Source: Antennarius striatus
Taxonomy: Eukaryota > Chordata > Actinopteri > Lophiiformes > Antennariidae
NCBI RefSeq assembly: GCF_040054535.1
Contig: NC_090785.1
Span: 7,127,501-7,191,500, forward strand
Direction of reading: 5' to 3'
Length of the DNA: 64,000 bases
Part shown: positions 34,501 through 52,527 of the stretch, piece by piece
Layout: every line of letters starts with the position of its first letter
How positions within the stretch are numbered: the first letter of the stretch is position 1
Translations under genes and position numbers: made by a program
Notes under the pieces: model-generated
Database searches by the model: none
What the model was told of the DNA's origin: nothing
The model's input: only the letters and a program-made list of their open reading frames with translations

Positions 34501-37487
34501 CTGCCATCACTCATCTTTGACATTAGCTTTGTACCTGACTCATTTCCTGTTTACTCTCATGCATTCATTTTTTTATGATTCTTTGCTATATTTTTATGTT
34601 TCTCAACATTTTAGATATCATTATATGCCATTAATGAATCCAATGTAGAAACATTTTCTGATTTATTGAGGTTAAGTATTTGTATTTTTGTCCAGAGCAC
34701 AATGGGCAGCCTGATGAGCGTTTACAGTGAGGCGGGAGACTTTGACACTGTGGACGTGACCGGAGAGGTCGTCTTCTCTATGAGATACGATGATCAGAGC
34801 CAGAGCCTCCAGATCTTCATCGAGGAGTGCCACGATCTGGCCTGTGGGGACGCTGCACGTCAAACTTCCAACCCGTAAGTATTGAACACTTAGATAATTT
34901 GAATCTCCATTGTGGAAAAAGGAATTGGAAGCATTTTAGTCAAACTTTGGTGTTAATTGTGAAACTAATGTTTGTTTTCCACGCACACGCATAGACACAC
35001 ACACACACACACACATACATACACACACACCCCAGTGATGTAAGCATGGCTCTGATCAGTTTAGATAAGACGTCGCTGTGTTCACACAGTCTCAGTAATC
35101 ACAACCTAGGGGTGATTACTTGAATTTTACAGGAAAGTGAATGTCAAAATATTTTTTTAGAGCATTTAGAGAGAAAACCGCAGCCAAAGATTGGAAGCCC
35201 TGCTTGACAGAAACACTGACATTTTTGTTTTTTGTGTTTCAGTTATGTCAAATGTTATTTACTCCCGGACAAATCTCGTCAGAGCAAAAGGAAGACCAGC
35301 GCTAAGAGAAACACGCTCAACCCGGTCTACAAAGAAACGCTTAAGGTGATGTTTTATAGCTGCACCACAACGAGCAACCTTATCTCTTTGACTTGACACT
35401 CCCTGATTAGTGACATTGTGCCATGCCTGCTGCAAATAATAACCACACCTACACTGACTTTAAGATTGATATTGACTTTGGAGATTAAAAAAAGCTGTTG
35501 TTAAATATTGATTTTGTTCCTGGCCTTCAGTGTATAATCAACTTGAAACGTTGCGATAAAAAAAGCTGCTGCACCTAAAATTAGCCAAAGGAATCAATTA
35601 ATAACCAATGTACTGTAAAGGCGGATTTGGTTTTTTAAATTTTATTTAAATTAAAACAACAAGAAAAGAAAAGAAAAAACTTTTGGGACCTCCATTAAAA
35701 TTTGAATCAGTCTTTTTTGTCCTCAATTAATGATTTGCTTGAACCTCCCTCGGCAGTGAGACATTAATGTTATTTAAGACCTCTTCATCACCTCTTCAGT
35801 ACTGAGGTTTTGTTTTATCCCACTGTCTTCACCAACAGTACTCCATCAACCGCTCCAAGCTGTTCACCCGCTCAGTGCTGATTTCTGTCTGGCATCACGG
35901 GCGCCTCAGTCGGAACGCCTTCCTGGGGGAGGTGGAAATCGCTCTCGACTGCAGAGACCTCAGTTCCCCGTTTGTGGACTGTGTGCCTCTCATGGGGAAG
36001 GTAGAGATAATCTAGATTCATTCAACTGCGCGACAGTGGAGTTTTCTTATAAATAATCCAAAGTTAATGGAATGAATGGATTCAACTTATACAAGCAGAG
36101 CAAGTTTTAATTTTTTTTAAGAAAACATTCAGCTTTGTCAGTGTTTTAGAAGTTTTCTTCTGTTCTGTTTTTGTGTTTGTGTCGTCATGCCGTAAGTCAG
36201 TTTAAATGTAACTTGTATTTCATTTCTGTTCTCATTTAGAACAGTTTAAAACATAAAAGTTGTAATTTGTCGACATAGTGAGCTCACAAGAGTTATTGTG
36301 ATTCAAATTCACCATCAATGTGATCCATGTCACACATGGACATTTCTTGTGCCACGCATAAAATAATGTTCTATAGAGCTTCTTTATTATAGAAGAGACA
36401 TGCATATCAATATTGACAGCATGTTTTGACTTCCTGCTTTTCCTGAAGTTGGATCTATTTTTCTTGAACAGTCACCGTCTACTGTGTCAGCCTCAGCTTT
36501 TGCTCAATACAAAGGAGATTTGGTCATCTCCTTGAAGTATATTACACCTAAAAATCAAACCACTGTGAAACACAAAGGTAAGGCTAAGATGACAATCCTG
36601 GTCTGTGTTGTCTTGATTTCATTATTCACTAGAATTTTCTAAGTATGTCCATCTTGTTTTCAGGCAAAAAGGTTGTGACTGAGGAAATGGGAGAAATGCA
36701 CATCCTAGTTAAAGAAGCGAGTCATTTGATGCCGATGTCAGTGGGAGGAACGTTGGATAGCTTCGTAAAAGGGTTAGCGTGAACCTCACAGATTTCACAG
36801 GAGTATTGATCAGTTTCAACTAAATGTTGATGTGGTTCTACAGATACTTGTATCCAGCCAAGGGAAAAACCACAAAGAAGAAGACGCCTGTTGTCAAGAA
36901 GAACTTGAATCCCCACTATGACCACATATTTGTGTACAAAGGGCTGTCTCTTGAACAGCTGAAAGACATGTGTCTCGAGCTGACGGTGTGGGACAAAGAG
37001 GCCATGTTGAGCAACGAATTCCTGGGCGGAGTCCGCCTCAGTTGTGGAAAAGGCAAGATTACGATATAAACCCCAATCTTTGGAACATTTGACCCTTTGT
37101 GACAGACTTTATGCTGGATTGATGGTGAATTAAATAACGTCTAATCAGAAAATGATTGTATAATTATTATTAATGTCAAGGCATAGTCGCCTTTGTGAGA
37201 GGGATATTTTTTATTACTTCCAAAGCATCCACAATGCTTTTCTCATCTGGAGTCACTGCCAAAACAGAGTGGAATGAAAACAACTTTTAGAGTAGCAAAA
37301 TCTACATCAGTGTTTGACTCATTACGTTATCTTCACCCCTGCAGGCACTGTCAAAATAGGAAAAGAGGAAGTGGAGTTGGACTCTGTTGGAGAGGAAGTC
37401 AGTCTGTGGCAGAAGATGATGCAGTACCCAGACTCCTGGGCAGAGGGCACTCTTCCACTGCGTTCCACCATGAAGACGGAGAAATAA
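28535..37487 (+). CDS. sytl4: Synaptotagmin-like protein 4 (granuphilin)
   Basis: Granuphilin binds Rab27 on secretory granules and docks them at the plasma membrane through syntaxin and phospholipid contacts. Sixteen coding exons: 28535-28653, 31209-31424, 32307-32416, 32604-32724, 32805-32939, 33190-33304, 33395-33485, 33575-33669, 34202-34294, 34696-34874, 35243-35345, 35839-36000, 36472-36577, 36664-36772, 36844-37052 and 37345-37487. Total 701 aa (human 671). The start has a GCCACCATG context. An N-terminal Rab-binding domain encloses eight zinc-finger cysteines (about 66, 69, 83, 86, 91, 94, 105, 108) and the Rab27 motif TGDWFYDQ (about 118-125). Two C2 domains follow: C2A around [20 protein letters not shown] and C2B around [19 protein letters not shown] and [15 protein letters not shown] and WFYDQ favour SYTL4 over SYTL5. 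Intron 15 uses a GC donor (AAAG|GCAAGA). The middle region is the least certain. Confidence 0.92.
28654..31208 (+). other. sytl4: sytl4 intron 1 (coding)
   Basis: A 2.55-kb intron, the longest in the gene. No repeat or RNA gene is recognised; there is an A-run at about 29320-29333. Confidence 0.5.
32947..33138. mobile_element. MITE-like element in sytl4 intron 5
   Basis: Its ends form an inverted repeat, GACTACAGTATTTTCC on the left and GGAAACTACTGTAGTC on the right. The interior has tandem, inverted ATAAGGCGCA/TGCGCCTTAT-type motifs (TTATAAGGCGCAGCC, GTGCGCCTTATCATCC, CCAGTGCGCCTTATATATG). This is a widespread non-autonomous DNA element type in animals. No coding frame is present. Confidence 0.75.
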
Positions 37488-39490
37488 ACAACACATGACA
37501 GGAGCCTAAGCAACATAAATAAATAAGGGGGAGCTGCTAGGTCCGAGACATTAATCCGAGACATTAATCTGCACACTGTGGAATAACTTTACATTCTAGC
37601 TAAAATCAAACCAACACGCATTTGATAATGAGGCTCACCAGTTTCCTGAACACTAAGGCTGAATCCAAATGTCCTCCCTCTGGACTTGAGGATTTGACTT
37701 TTTACATACTTTGACATAGTCATTATCTAAATTTGCACGAGCTTGAGACTGCAAAGCATTAACAAGCTGCTGGTCTAAATACTACGGGAATAAAATGTGC
37801 TTTGATTACCTCTATTCCATGCCTTTACATATTTGTCAATTATTTCTGTCATATATGATTAAAGCATTATTTTAATAAAGAAATTGTTTAATTATTCGTT
37901 AATTTAAACCAGTTTTTTTTTAGCTTGCTATTGGAAAAACTGGTCTGTATTGTAATGAAATGCATAACATTATGAAGTCTGCGCCACAAGTGGACTCCGG
38001 AATGCAGAAGGTCTTCCTGAAGGAGGAAATATATGAAATGTGTTCTGGATGACCTCAAGCAGTCATTCACTTAATGAGAACGTGGCCCGGTCTGCAGGAG
38101 CTGCAACATGTCGACAATTGGCTTCAGGTTAAACATCTGCTCACACCTGCGTCCTCGTGTCGAACTAATTTTCGACACACTCTTCCCAACAGCAGACGGG
38201 TGTAACGGCTGAAAAGGTGCCAAAGCATCACACAACTCTGGATGCATTGCAAAGAGCAAAACTCAGACTATATTTCTGTAACTAAAAATCATGCACAGAA
38301 CTTGTCACACTCATGTTTTAATACAGTATGTACAGAATTACACGAATGTGGGTATTAATGAATGAAAATATATATCCTGTTGCATCCAATGAAGTACACA
38401 ATATTTGTAAAGAAGGCATGTTGATGAAAATGAAGTGAAACTACACATAGATTACTAAATTTCTGATTCGTCAGTGTTTCTTGAATAATCTGTATACTCA
38501 ATGGATCAAATCTGTTGGAGTGTCTCAGTTCTGTATGAAACTTAAACATTGACTGAATAAAAAAGTTTTCTGTCCACTTAAATGATTCTCAGTAGCCTTT
38601 TGTAGAAGAAATGATCTATTAAATATCAATAGAATATATTTCCTCTGCTTGTGTGCGTAAATTTGGTGACGTTTTTTTGCAGGAAACTGTCAGAACTTGA
38701 GTGTTGGAATCACTGTTCAACATTTGAACGGCTCCCTTTACGATTATTTTTAATGTCCCTCTTGATTTTGTTTCTGGTTTGTTGTCCTTCCTCATCTTGT
38801 ATTTTTGAAACTGGTGAGTTTATTGTGACAGACAGAGAGGTATGGGGCAATTGTTGTGGAAATACTATTTCTTAATGTGTGTGTCAAATTATCTCCAAAA
38901 ATATACTTAGATTTGTGTTTTTAGAGGAATCTGTGCATTATAAGACTCATAAATGTCCTGAAATAATGTAGAAGTAATACTAAGAATGATCTGTTTTACC
39001 TGAATGACCTTACTGCACCTGTGCCTCAGCAGAGACCTGGAAATGCATCTGACGGCTTATACAGTATATGTAGAGAACCGGAGTCACAGCCAGGTAGAAT
39101 ATGGAGACTCACAACAAAACTGTTCTAGATATAAATCAGTGTTAAATAAGTTATTCAGAAATAAGGCATCCTTGCATGGTGTTCGCTGCTGCCAGCTAGT
39201 GCTGGGTATGCTGTGCAAATTGGTCGACTCTACACACCACAGATATGGAGAGTATTCAGAAACTGCGGTTAAAGTTAAATGTTCAAGCATTTCTTAGTTT
39301 ATACATTTTTGAGTTTGTAAATAAAGCTGTCAACACCGCTATCTTTTTGAACATTATATTTCTTGACTCATATTCATATTCAATTACTTTTTCCACTATT
39401 CTTTCTTTGAAAAAGAATGTGCTGTGTCCCCGATGCATTTGTGTGCTTTATAGTCAAATTTAATTGACAAATTTTGGTGTTTAGTCACTT
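37488..39490. other. Convergent intergenic region: sytl4 and srpx2 3' UTRs
   Basis: The sytl4 3' UTR has AATAAA-type signals near 37518, 37787, 37872 and 38558. On the minus strand an AATAAA at about 39505-39510 could end srpx2 transcripts. The open frames here have no family resemblance. Confidence 0.5.
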
Positions 39491-39878
39491 TTTAAGCACA
39501 CAGCTTTATTATTATGAACATAAATGTATGTGCAGATCTCTGCCTCAGCAGCCTCATCGCTCCAGACAAGTAAAAAAAAAGACACAAAGTCTGGTCTTGA
39601 CTTGTCCGTACTTGCTGTCCTTGAATAGGACTGGTTCTTTCAACCAGTTATAACCACATATTTATAGATACGTCTCTACATTTACACATCTCACACTGTA
39701 TTTCAGAATATTACAATTCTAAATACAAATGTCACGGCATAAATATAGAAGTCCCATTACGCAAACACAGATTCCATATCTGCACAAAATTAGGAGTTGA
39801 TTTACATATTTATAAATCCTCAACTCTCCACACACATTTGCAAACAGTTTTGCCACAATAAAAGCTCCAAAGCGAAGT

Positions 39879-45163
<5,285 letters not shown>

Positions 45164-45701
45164 ATCAGGAATGCAAAAACGACGCTCCAGGAGAAAAGAA
45201 GTTGCGCAGATAAGTTCTGGATCCACGGTCAAATGAGAAAGGATAAAGTTGGGCACAACAGGTTTTTATCCACAAAAGTTCACAGCTGGTTTGACAAACG
45301 ACTTAGAAATTTGACAGAAAACTTCACCAGAATATCCTCGATGCGGACAAATCTCTGTCCTGTCCCACCAGATCACCGCAGCTGAAGTGAAGTCGGGAAC
45401 TTTTTGTGTCCTCCGAAGCACAAATCCACTTGGTGGCGCAAACTGGACTCCTCACTTTTTACGCGTTCCCTCCCACCGCGTAAAAGAACCACTTCTATTA
45501 ACTACACCCCTTCGAGCAGCTCATAAAATCCAGACAGTGACAGTTATCATCGAATGCAAATGACAGTATATAAACTCCAACATGAGAGTGGAACTAATGA
45601 CATCAGCTGTGACGCGTTATGACGCAGGGAGATTATACATTTAAAATATCCTCTAGTTATGAAGTTCATAATGTCCAATGTGAATGATGCTAACCCCGTG
45701 T

Positions 45702-45747
<46 letters not shown>

Positions 45748-46690
45748 TCTAATAAATACCATTTCTTTGTGAAGAGCTATTAAAAAGTGTTTCGCGGATT
45801 GAATTAAAAACAGGAAACACTTTGCAGAGATAAGATGTGATAAAAGACAATGTAAGTCTTCATGTTTATCTTGTAAGATTGTGCTCTTATTTACCAGCTG
45901 GTGTGTGATGTGTCACGTTAACGAAACAAGAATGATAAAGTCAGACAGCATGGGAAGAGGAACGGTGCAACTGGCCTCTCAATAAAAGCACACATTTTAT
46001 CAAGATCAAAACTTTACATGCAAGTAGAACTATAATTATTTGACAAATAAAAGTATTTTTTAGTAAATGTTGGAAGGAGTGATTTACAGATGAGTGAAAA
46101 ACATCGAGATACTACATATAATGTCGGTTCAGACTGCTAAATGCTATTTAAAATCAAAATTGCTCTAAATAGAACTTATCTTTTATTATTTTTCTGGACT
46201 CACTTAAAAGAATTATCACATTTATTAACCTAATTTATCTAAAAATCATGAAATGGAAAGTGAAAACTTTTACACTTTGGGGTTTTTGCATTATTAGTGG
46301 GCTAATACTGTATTTATACTGTATTCAAACTGCACTTTGTATATGTTGGCCTACATAGATAAAGACCACCTTACGTAATGTAGTCTATACATACTACGGC
46401 TCCCCTGGCTGATAAGAAGAATTAAAATACATTAAATGAAAGAATGCTTCTTTAAATTATCAATTTGTTTTTGTGTAATGACTTTCTTTGCAGAAAATTT
46501 GGGAAACAAAGCTTTAAATGGCCAAATAGATTAAGTAGTTTGTAAGAAAAGATAAATGAAAAGAATACATGCTAAATTCCAGTCTTACAGTTCACTGAAC
46601 ATTTTACACATGTTAACATAGTTTACAGAAAGAGCAATTCAGCTCTGTATTTTATTCTGGAACCATTTCTGTCTTATCTCCAGGTCTCTC
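45164..46690. other. Intergenic between srpx2 and tspan6
   Basis: Presumed srpx2 promoter (minus strand, about 45164-45500, moderately CpG-rich) followed by AT-rich sequence with an (AAT)n run. No gene is recognised. Confidence 0.5.
45702..45747. repeat. (AAT)n microsatellite
   Basis: About 15 trinucleotide units upstream of srpx2. Confidence 0.95.
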
Positions 46691-47343
46691 TGATCTGTTT
46701 GATCAGAGAGACGGACACACAGACCCAACCTAAAACAGATTTTGCCGATTGGCTTTTTTCAAATGTATTTTATTATGTAAATATTGTGGTTGTCTTGTTA
46801 TTCATGTTTTACTTCTTGTTTTTGCAATTAAAGAAAGGATTTTTGTCTTTGAATTTGTTTGGACTTTGCATGCTCTCTCCATATTTCCATGGATTCTCAC
46901 TGGATGCTCCAGCTTCCTCTCAGGTTCCAAAAGCAGGTAATAAAACTGCACGCTGTGTTTGTCTGTCTCTGTCCTCCATTAAACAACATATATACAGTTT
47001 TTACACTGAAAAAATTATCAAGCAAGCATTGACAAAAATAGCATTAGAAGTGAAAATCCACAAATCAAACTCTGCTGTCCCAGCTGGTGCTGTCACACAG
47101 AACTGGTGCTTTTATTTTGAAGGCCGAGTGGTGGTGCGTTTACGTGCCCTCAGACTTGACAGTGGTGCGGACGCTGGAAAGTTGAAACCTAGAGGGGAGT
47201 CTCGGATGATGACGACACTTCCCCCTTCTCCCTTTGGAATTATCCCCGAAGTATTTTCTCCTCTCTCCTCCCGTCCTCAGGCCGCTGTAAAGTACAAAAA
47301 TCCTCCTTTTTTTTTTTTTTTTTGCAGATTAAAGCCAAAAACA

Positions 47344-50013
47344 ATGTCACCGCCGTCCAGACGGCTTCAGACGAAGCCGGTGATAACCTGCCTGAAGACT
47401 TTTCTGATCTCCTACAGCCTCATTTTCTGGGTGAGTTGACGGAGCCGGACGGGGAACAACAAGCTAAAGCTGCAACAATGGGCTCCTAGCGGCGGTGCCA
47501 GCAAGGCCAGCAACAACTTGGCTTTAAATCACAACTAGACACTCATAGTGAGGTTAATGTTGAAAACATGACCTCAGGTAAAAACAAACACTTGTTGAGA
47601 AAGTACCGACCAGGGGGAGCAGATGTTCGACTCGATTCGATCAACAAGTCGGTGCCTGAAAATAAACCTTGGAACTATTTAGTTAAATCACTATTTTTTA
47701 CTTTATTTTTACTATTTTTGTTCAAATTAAGATTGATTCTTATTTTTCCTGCTGCGATCTTACCGTCATTATTCCATCACTCGATTTTTATTTTTATTTT
47801 TTTCCTCTCCATCGATTAATTGGTCAAAACAAAGAGCCTTCATTGGATTGAAGCGGATTTAAAGCTACCACACACACATTCACACATGTCAGTGTGTTAT
47901 TCTCTGATACATTAAAGAAAATGCTACTTAAAAAGGCCTAAAGTGCAATAAAAAATTTTTTTAAAATTAATTGAAAACAAAAGTTAAAAAAAAAAATCAT
48001 GCGTCCACCTCCTTGTGCAGGAAAGGATGTAATCGATTAATCATTGGGTCTTTGTTGACAAAAGTCTATACAAAGTAACGTTACAGCACAGAAACTATTA
48101 ATTTGTAATATAGCAAAAAAAAAATATAAAAAAATAGGCTAATTCAAAGACCTGTACTCGCAAATTTTAACCTTTTTTATTTTAAAAATTTCTGATTTTT
48201 AAAAAAAAAATTTTTAAAGAAAAAAACAACACCGACAGTAATCGGTAACTGTAACAGCTTCTCATGCATGTAAGGAAAGATGAGATATGTCATCGGAATT
48301 TAACAGCTATCACCAATCTTTGTCCCGAACAAAGAGCCGATGAACACAAAACACAGCTCAGGGTTTTTATCAGGTGAGATGTTGGTGGGTTGATTTTCTG
48401 TCGCTTTAGTTCGGATCATCTTTCAGCTGCCTGGAGTTGTTAATGGCCAAATTAATTTAATCTAATCCAAACAAATTATGTCTCCACTGTTTTTGTATAA
48501 AACCCTTGGGTAATAATTTAACTAAATGACACTAAATATAAAGTCTGGAAACTTGAACCGCTGAATCTTCCAGTTGGTAATGTAAACATAGTTTTGTTGG
48601 TTGACCAAATAATTTCTAGCTGTTCATTCTCTGATTGTGGAGCTGATCCGCCCTGCTGTCTTCAGTTCACAGGTGTGATCCTATTGGCTGTCGGGGTTTG
48701 GGGGAAGGTCAGCCTGGAGGCCTATCTGTCCCTGGCATCAGAGGAGAGCACCAACGCACCTTATGTCCTCATCGGGACCGGCGCCACCATCGTTATTTTT
48801 GGACTTTTCGGCTGCTTCGCCACGTGCCGCGGGAGCCCATGGATGCTCAAACTGGTGGGTGAAGGTTCGGTCAATACTCTTAAAGTTTGCGAGCCTGTGT
48901 AATCGATGTTTCTGTGTGTTTCCTTCAGTATGCCATGTTTTTGATCTTGGTGTTCCTCGCTGAGCTTGTTGCCGGTGTTTCGGGCTTTATCTTCCGACAT
49001 GAAGTAAGTTAATCATCCGGAAACTTTCAGTATTCCAAATGTGAATTCCTTAACTTACTCAAATACGTAATTGGCTTTTTCTTTTTAAAAATGTATTTGC
49101 CAGATCAAGGCCACGCTGGGGCTTGCCTACAAAGACGCTGTGAAATCCTACAACAGCACAGAGAGCAGCAGATCTGCCGTTGATGCCATCCAGAGGACTG
49201 TAAGTGGGAGTGTGTCCATTACATTAATAGCATTTCTCTTATCTAACTTTACGTGTCCCGCTGTAGGCGTGCAAAACTAGAGCTGCTGTTTGCAGAAGGA
49301 CATTTTGAAAGGGCAACTGAGCACTAAGCATATCTTATCACTACTGCTGTTTCCCAGTAGATGATTCGCGTCTGTGATTATAGCCTTAAAGCTGCATGAT
49401 CCGAAAACATTAAAAAAAAAAACCAACAACCTGTGCTCCTGCTTCTAGATATGTTTTTTTTCTTTTCTTTTTGTGTAGTTGCAATGCTGTGGGGTGAAAA
49501 ATTTCACCGACTGGAGTGACACGCCTTACTTTAAAGATAATGGCATCCCAACCAGCTGCTGTAAAGACAACACTAAATGCTCTCCGGAGACCCTGAAAGA
49601 CTTGGAAAAGGCTGCCAAAGAGGTGTACACCACGGTGCGTTCACTGCCTCCACACCTTCACACGTGTTCATGTGTGTGACTGTACTTATTGAGCACGTTA
49701 TGATTGTTAATACTAAAACCAGTATTAACAAAAGATGCAATCCTTCCTTTATTCTGCTGGACAGGGCTGCTTCACGCTGGTGACCAGTGTGATGGAGGCC
49801 AACCTGGGAATCATCGCTGGGATCTCCTTTGGCATTGCCTTCTTCCAGGTACTTGCAGAGAAACATTTTTTTCTTTATATGAGGAGATGAAAGTACAATT
49901 GTTCTGTATTTTGATTGTGTGTTTGTTTGTTTGTGGTAATCCAGCTCATTGGGATCTTCTTGTCCTGCTGTTTGTCCCGATACATAACCAACAACCAGTA
50001 TGAGATGGTCTAA
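47344..50013 (+). CDS. tspan6: Tetraspanin, TSPAN6/TSPAN7 group
   Basis: Tetraspanins are four-pass membrane scaffolds that organise partner receptors and vesicle traffic. Seven coding exons: 47344-47430, 48666-48854, 48929-49003, 49104-49199, 49479-49634, 49765-49848 and 49945-50013. All introns are phase 0 with GT-AG ends, and the product is 251 aa. The N-terminus SRRLQTKPVITCLKTFL and C-terminus ITNNQYEMV are TSPAN6-like, whereas STNAPYVLIGTGATIV through FRHEI is closer to TSPAN7. The large extracellular loop has the CCG motif (about 152-154), a later Cys pair (PTSCC) and a GC motif, with possible N-glycosylation at NST and NFT. Membrane segments are at about 19-41, 62-84, 93-115 and 215-238. 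A GT-AG intron lies in the 3' UTR. Adjacent sytl4 and srpx2 favour tspan6. Acceptor TTTGCAG at 47327 suggests an untranslated first exon upstream. Confidence 0.9.
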
Positions 50014-50790
50014 CCTTGGCCGTTCACAGGTGAGTTTTATTTAACTCCCCCCTCCCTCAGACACACACGTTAGACACAAATGATGCTGACTCACAACCTG
50101 TTGGGTGTGTTGTGTGTTTCAGGTTCAAGATGGCCAGCTCCAAATGGCGTTAAAAAGAATCTCCTGTGATTTTAGATGTTTGTTCATTCGTTGTTGTTCT
50201 TGTTATATTATTTTAGAAAGGTGCAAACACCTCCCACCTCTTCCTTTATACAGTCTCACCAATGACAGATGAGCAGAGGGGAATAATGTTATAATAAAGG
50301 GACATTATCTGCTGTGTAGTTTGACCAGAAATGAAAAGGGACCTGGATTCATCAAAGAGAATTTGTCACTTCTTGTATTTAATTTTCTTTTTCTAGATGT
50401 TATTATATAGATCTTATCACCTCGAGTTAATTAACCCTTACAAACGCATTTCCATATCTTGTGTCTTTGTGTAACGCAGCTGCCTTACGTTGTAATTTAG
50501 CTAAAAATTAGTTTGTAGCCAAACAGATAAACTTTATGCAGTAAGCTGATGAATTTATCTGCTACGCTAAATGAATTTCTGTGTGACACGCATGTAAACC
50601 TGTGAGTTGGACAAGAGGTTGCCAACTGGAACTGATGCACGTCAGGTATGATTTACAGAAAATACTTTATTCTGTAGGCCAGTATTGTTGAAAGCCTGCA
50701 AATTATGTGCAAATTACACAAGCCAAAGTCGATGTCACAGATTTCAGTGTTATTTGTTAATTTGTTTGTTGTTGCATGTGAAATAAAGAT
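50014..50790 (+). other. tspan6: tspan6 3' UTR with an intron
   Basis: Sixteen bases after the stop there is a donor CACAG|GTGAGT (50030) and a matching acceptor GTTTCAG (50122). The spliced 3' exon continues to AATAAA signals at 50293 and 50782. The junction is close enough to the stop not to be expected to trigger nonsense-mediated decay. Confidence 0.6.
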
Positions 50791-50859
50791 TTAAACATCT
50801 TTAACAATTTGCATGTGTGCTTCCTGTTGTGGTTCTCTTCTACACATGAGGTGGGGTAC

Positions 50860-51075
50860 ACAAGTCCTCCAGTTCATCACACACCAGTGGTCATACAGCG
50901 TCCATTTGTAGGATGAGTACATGGGTTGGGCCCCTGAAATATTTGCACCAAAGCTGATCCCACATGTGTTCAATGGGGATGAGATCAGGACTGCTGACAC
51001 GACGTTCTGTGGAGATACGGGACTGGAACTGATTACAGAATCTCATCTCAATATCTGCATTTAGATTTCCTACAA
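50860..51075 (-). mobile_element. Tc1/mariner transposase fragment
   Basis: A minus-strand frame reads SSPDLIPIEHMWDQL, the conserved SPDLNPIEHxWD region holding the third catalytic residue of Tc1/mariner transposases. Flanking transposase sequence is frameshifted and incomplete, so it is a dead fragment downstream of tspan6. Confidence 0.6.
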
Positions 51076-51079
51076 ACAT

Positions 51080-51900
51080 CACACTGTCTCCACCAAAACA
51101 TGTTACTGTCTTGGTGTCGCCATCAACAAAGTTTTCTCTATATCTTCATATTTTATAGTTGTAGGCAGAATGAGGACCAGTCAAGGCCCTGATTGACAGC
51201 ATCAGAACAAAAGCCAACAGGAATGTTTTGCATAGATACAGAAGATTTGGCATATTTTTCATACTCATCCTGCAAATGTATGTTTCTTACAAATGTGACA
51301 CCATTAAGAGAAGATTAAGAGAAATAAACCACCCTCAGGGCCTTAGTGGACCGTATATATGCAAGATGATAGCAGATTAACCAGCAGGCGGAACCAATAA
51401 CAAGTCAACAAGCGCACTAACCCTGATTAACTTTATTATGGTCACCTGCCTGCTGCTTGTTTCAGCTGAAGGGCTGTTGCTTCAGATTCAGTGGCTTCAT
51501 TTGAAAGGAGATAAGAAGAGATTTTTTTTTGATCTGGTAAGACCCTCGTTTTCTTCAGAATCATTCAGCACTGTGGAACTGGGTGTTATAAATGCACTTT
51601 GAGCGGCAGATTAATTTGTAATCCCGTCAATACGCTTTTAAGCATGAATTTAACCGGCCACTAGGTGGCAGTGTTGTGCAACATTAAAGTTTTCTGGAGG
51701 CCGAAACGCGCAAATAAAGTTTCATTTTGCTCCAGTTTAACTTGAAGGGGTTTGGTTTTCCTAATAAACATGGGGGGTATTTTCCATCAGACCAACTGCC
51801 GTTGTTTAAACTTGCATCAGCGTTGCCTTCAGGCTACAACCTGCTTGGACACAAGCAAACAGGGTGCAGCTAATTGCTGACAAACCCTTGACAAATATGT
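51080..51900. other. Intergenic between tspan6 and mid1ip1
   Basis: No gene or clear repeat is seen. A short CACTAGGTGGCAGTG at about 51659-51673 resembles the CTCF core motif (CCACTAGGTGGCAG). Confidence 0.5.
51659..51673 (+). promoter_or_regulatory. CTCF-like binding motif
   Basis: CCACTAGGTGGCAGTG matches the well-known vertebrate CTCF core (CCASYAGRKGGCRS) closely. It lies in the tspan6-mid1ip1 intergenic region, about 0.4 kb upstream of the mid1ip1 promoter. Binding is not shown. Confidence 0.55.
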
Positions 51901-51924
51901 TTGAGTGGCAGCTGGGATCTCATT

Positions 51925-52182
51925 TCCTATTGGTCCAAATCGGATCAGACGCTCTCGGATCGACGGTCCTGGCCAATTGACTCGCTAGAAAATACAAGGA
52001 GGGCGGACCTAATGTTTTTTCTTCCATCCTTCACCCGGGTTGTGCGGTATAAAAGCGGGGCTCCGCTGCTTGTCAACTGGGAGAAATTTTCACTTTTCTT
52101 CCCGGCGGGTGGTGCGCAGAGCCAGAAAGGACTTTATTAACCAACCAAGACGTCCTTTCCCTCCGCGTAAATCTTAAATCAG
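51925..52182 (+). promoter_or_regulatory. mid1ip1l: mid1ip1-family promoter and non-coding exon 1
   Basis: A TATA box, TATAAAAG at 52048-52055, predicts a start near 52078-52080. CCAAT elements lie upstream (ATTGG at about 51928, CCAAT at about 51972). The first exon is untranslated and ends at 52182 with donor CAG|GTCAGT; the intron runs to the acceptor TTGCAG at 52456. Confidence 0.75.
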
Positions 52183-52527
52183 GTCAGTGTGCGTATTTTT
52201 TCCCCCAGACTTTTAAGAAAACATCTTGTTGCGTGGGATGCTGAGTAATATAGTATTTTCCGGTTCGTGTAAAATTCAGGCATTTCGAATTTTATTCTCA
52301 TAACTGTGCTGCAATTCAGATTCTGAGATGCGCTTCCTGGTTTTTTTAGGGGTTGTTTTTTTTTGTTGTTGTTTTTTTTTAATGCTCAATGTGAATCTGG
52401 ATTCATCTTTGTTAATTTTTTTTTTCTTTTATACTTATTTCTCCTTCCTGTTGCAGATCATCCAAAAACCACTGTATCACTCTGCCTTAACAGCTCCACC
52501 TGCCAGCAACAACCTAAAGCCTTCAAA

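Noticed and set aside
46699-47439. 246-codon open frame on the plus strand
   Set aside because: Only the last 29 codons before the donor at 47430 are tspan6 coding sequence. The upstream part has no homology, contains a poly-T/acceptor junction at 47327 and is intron or leader sequence read by chance.
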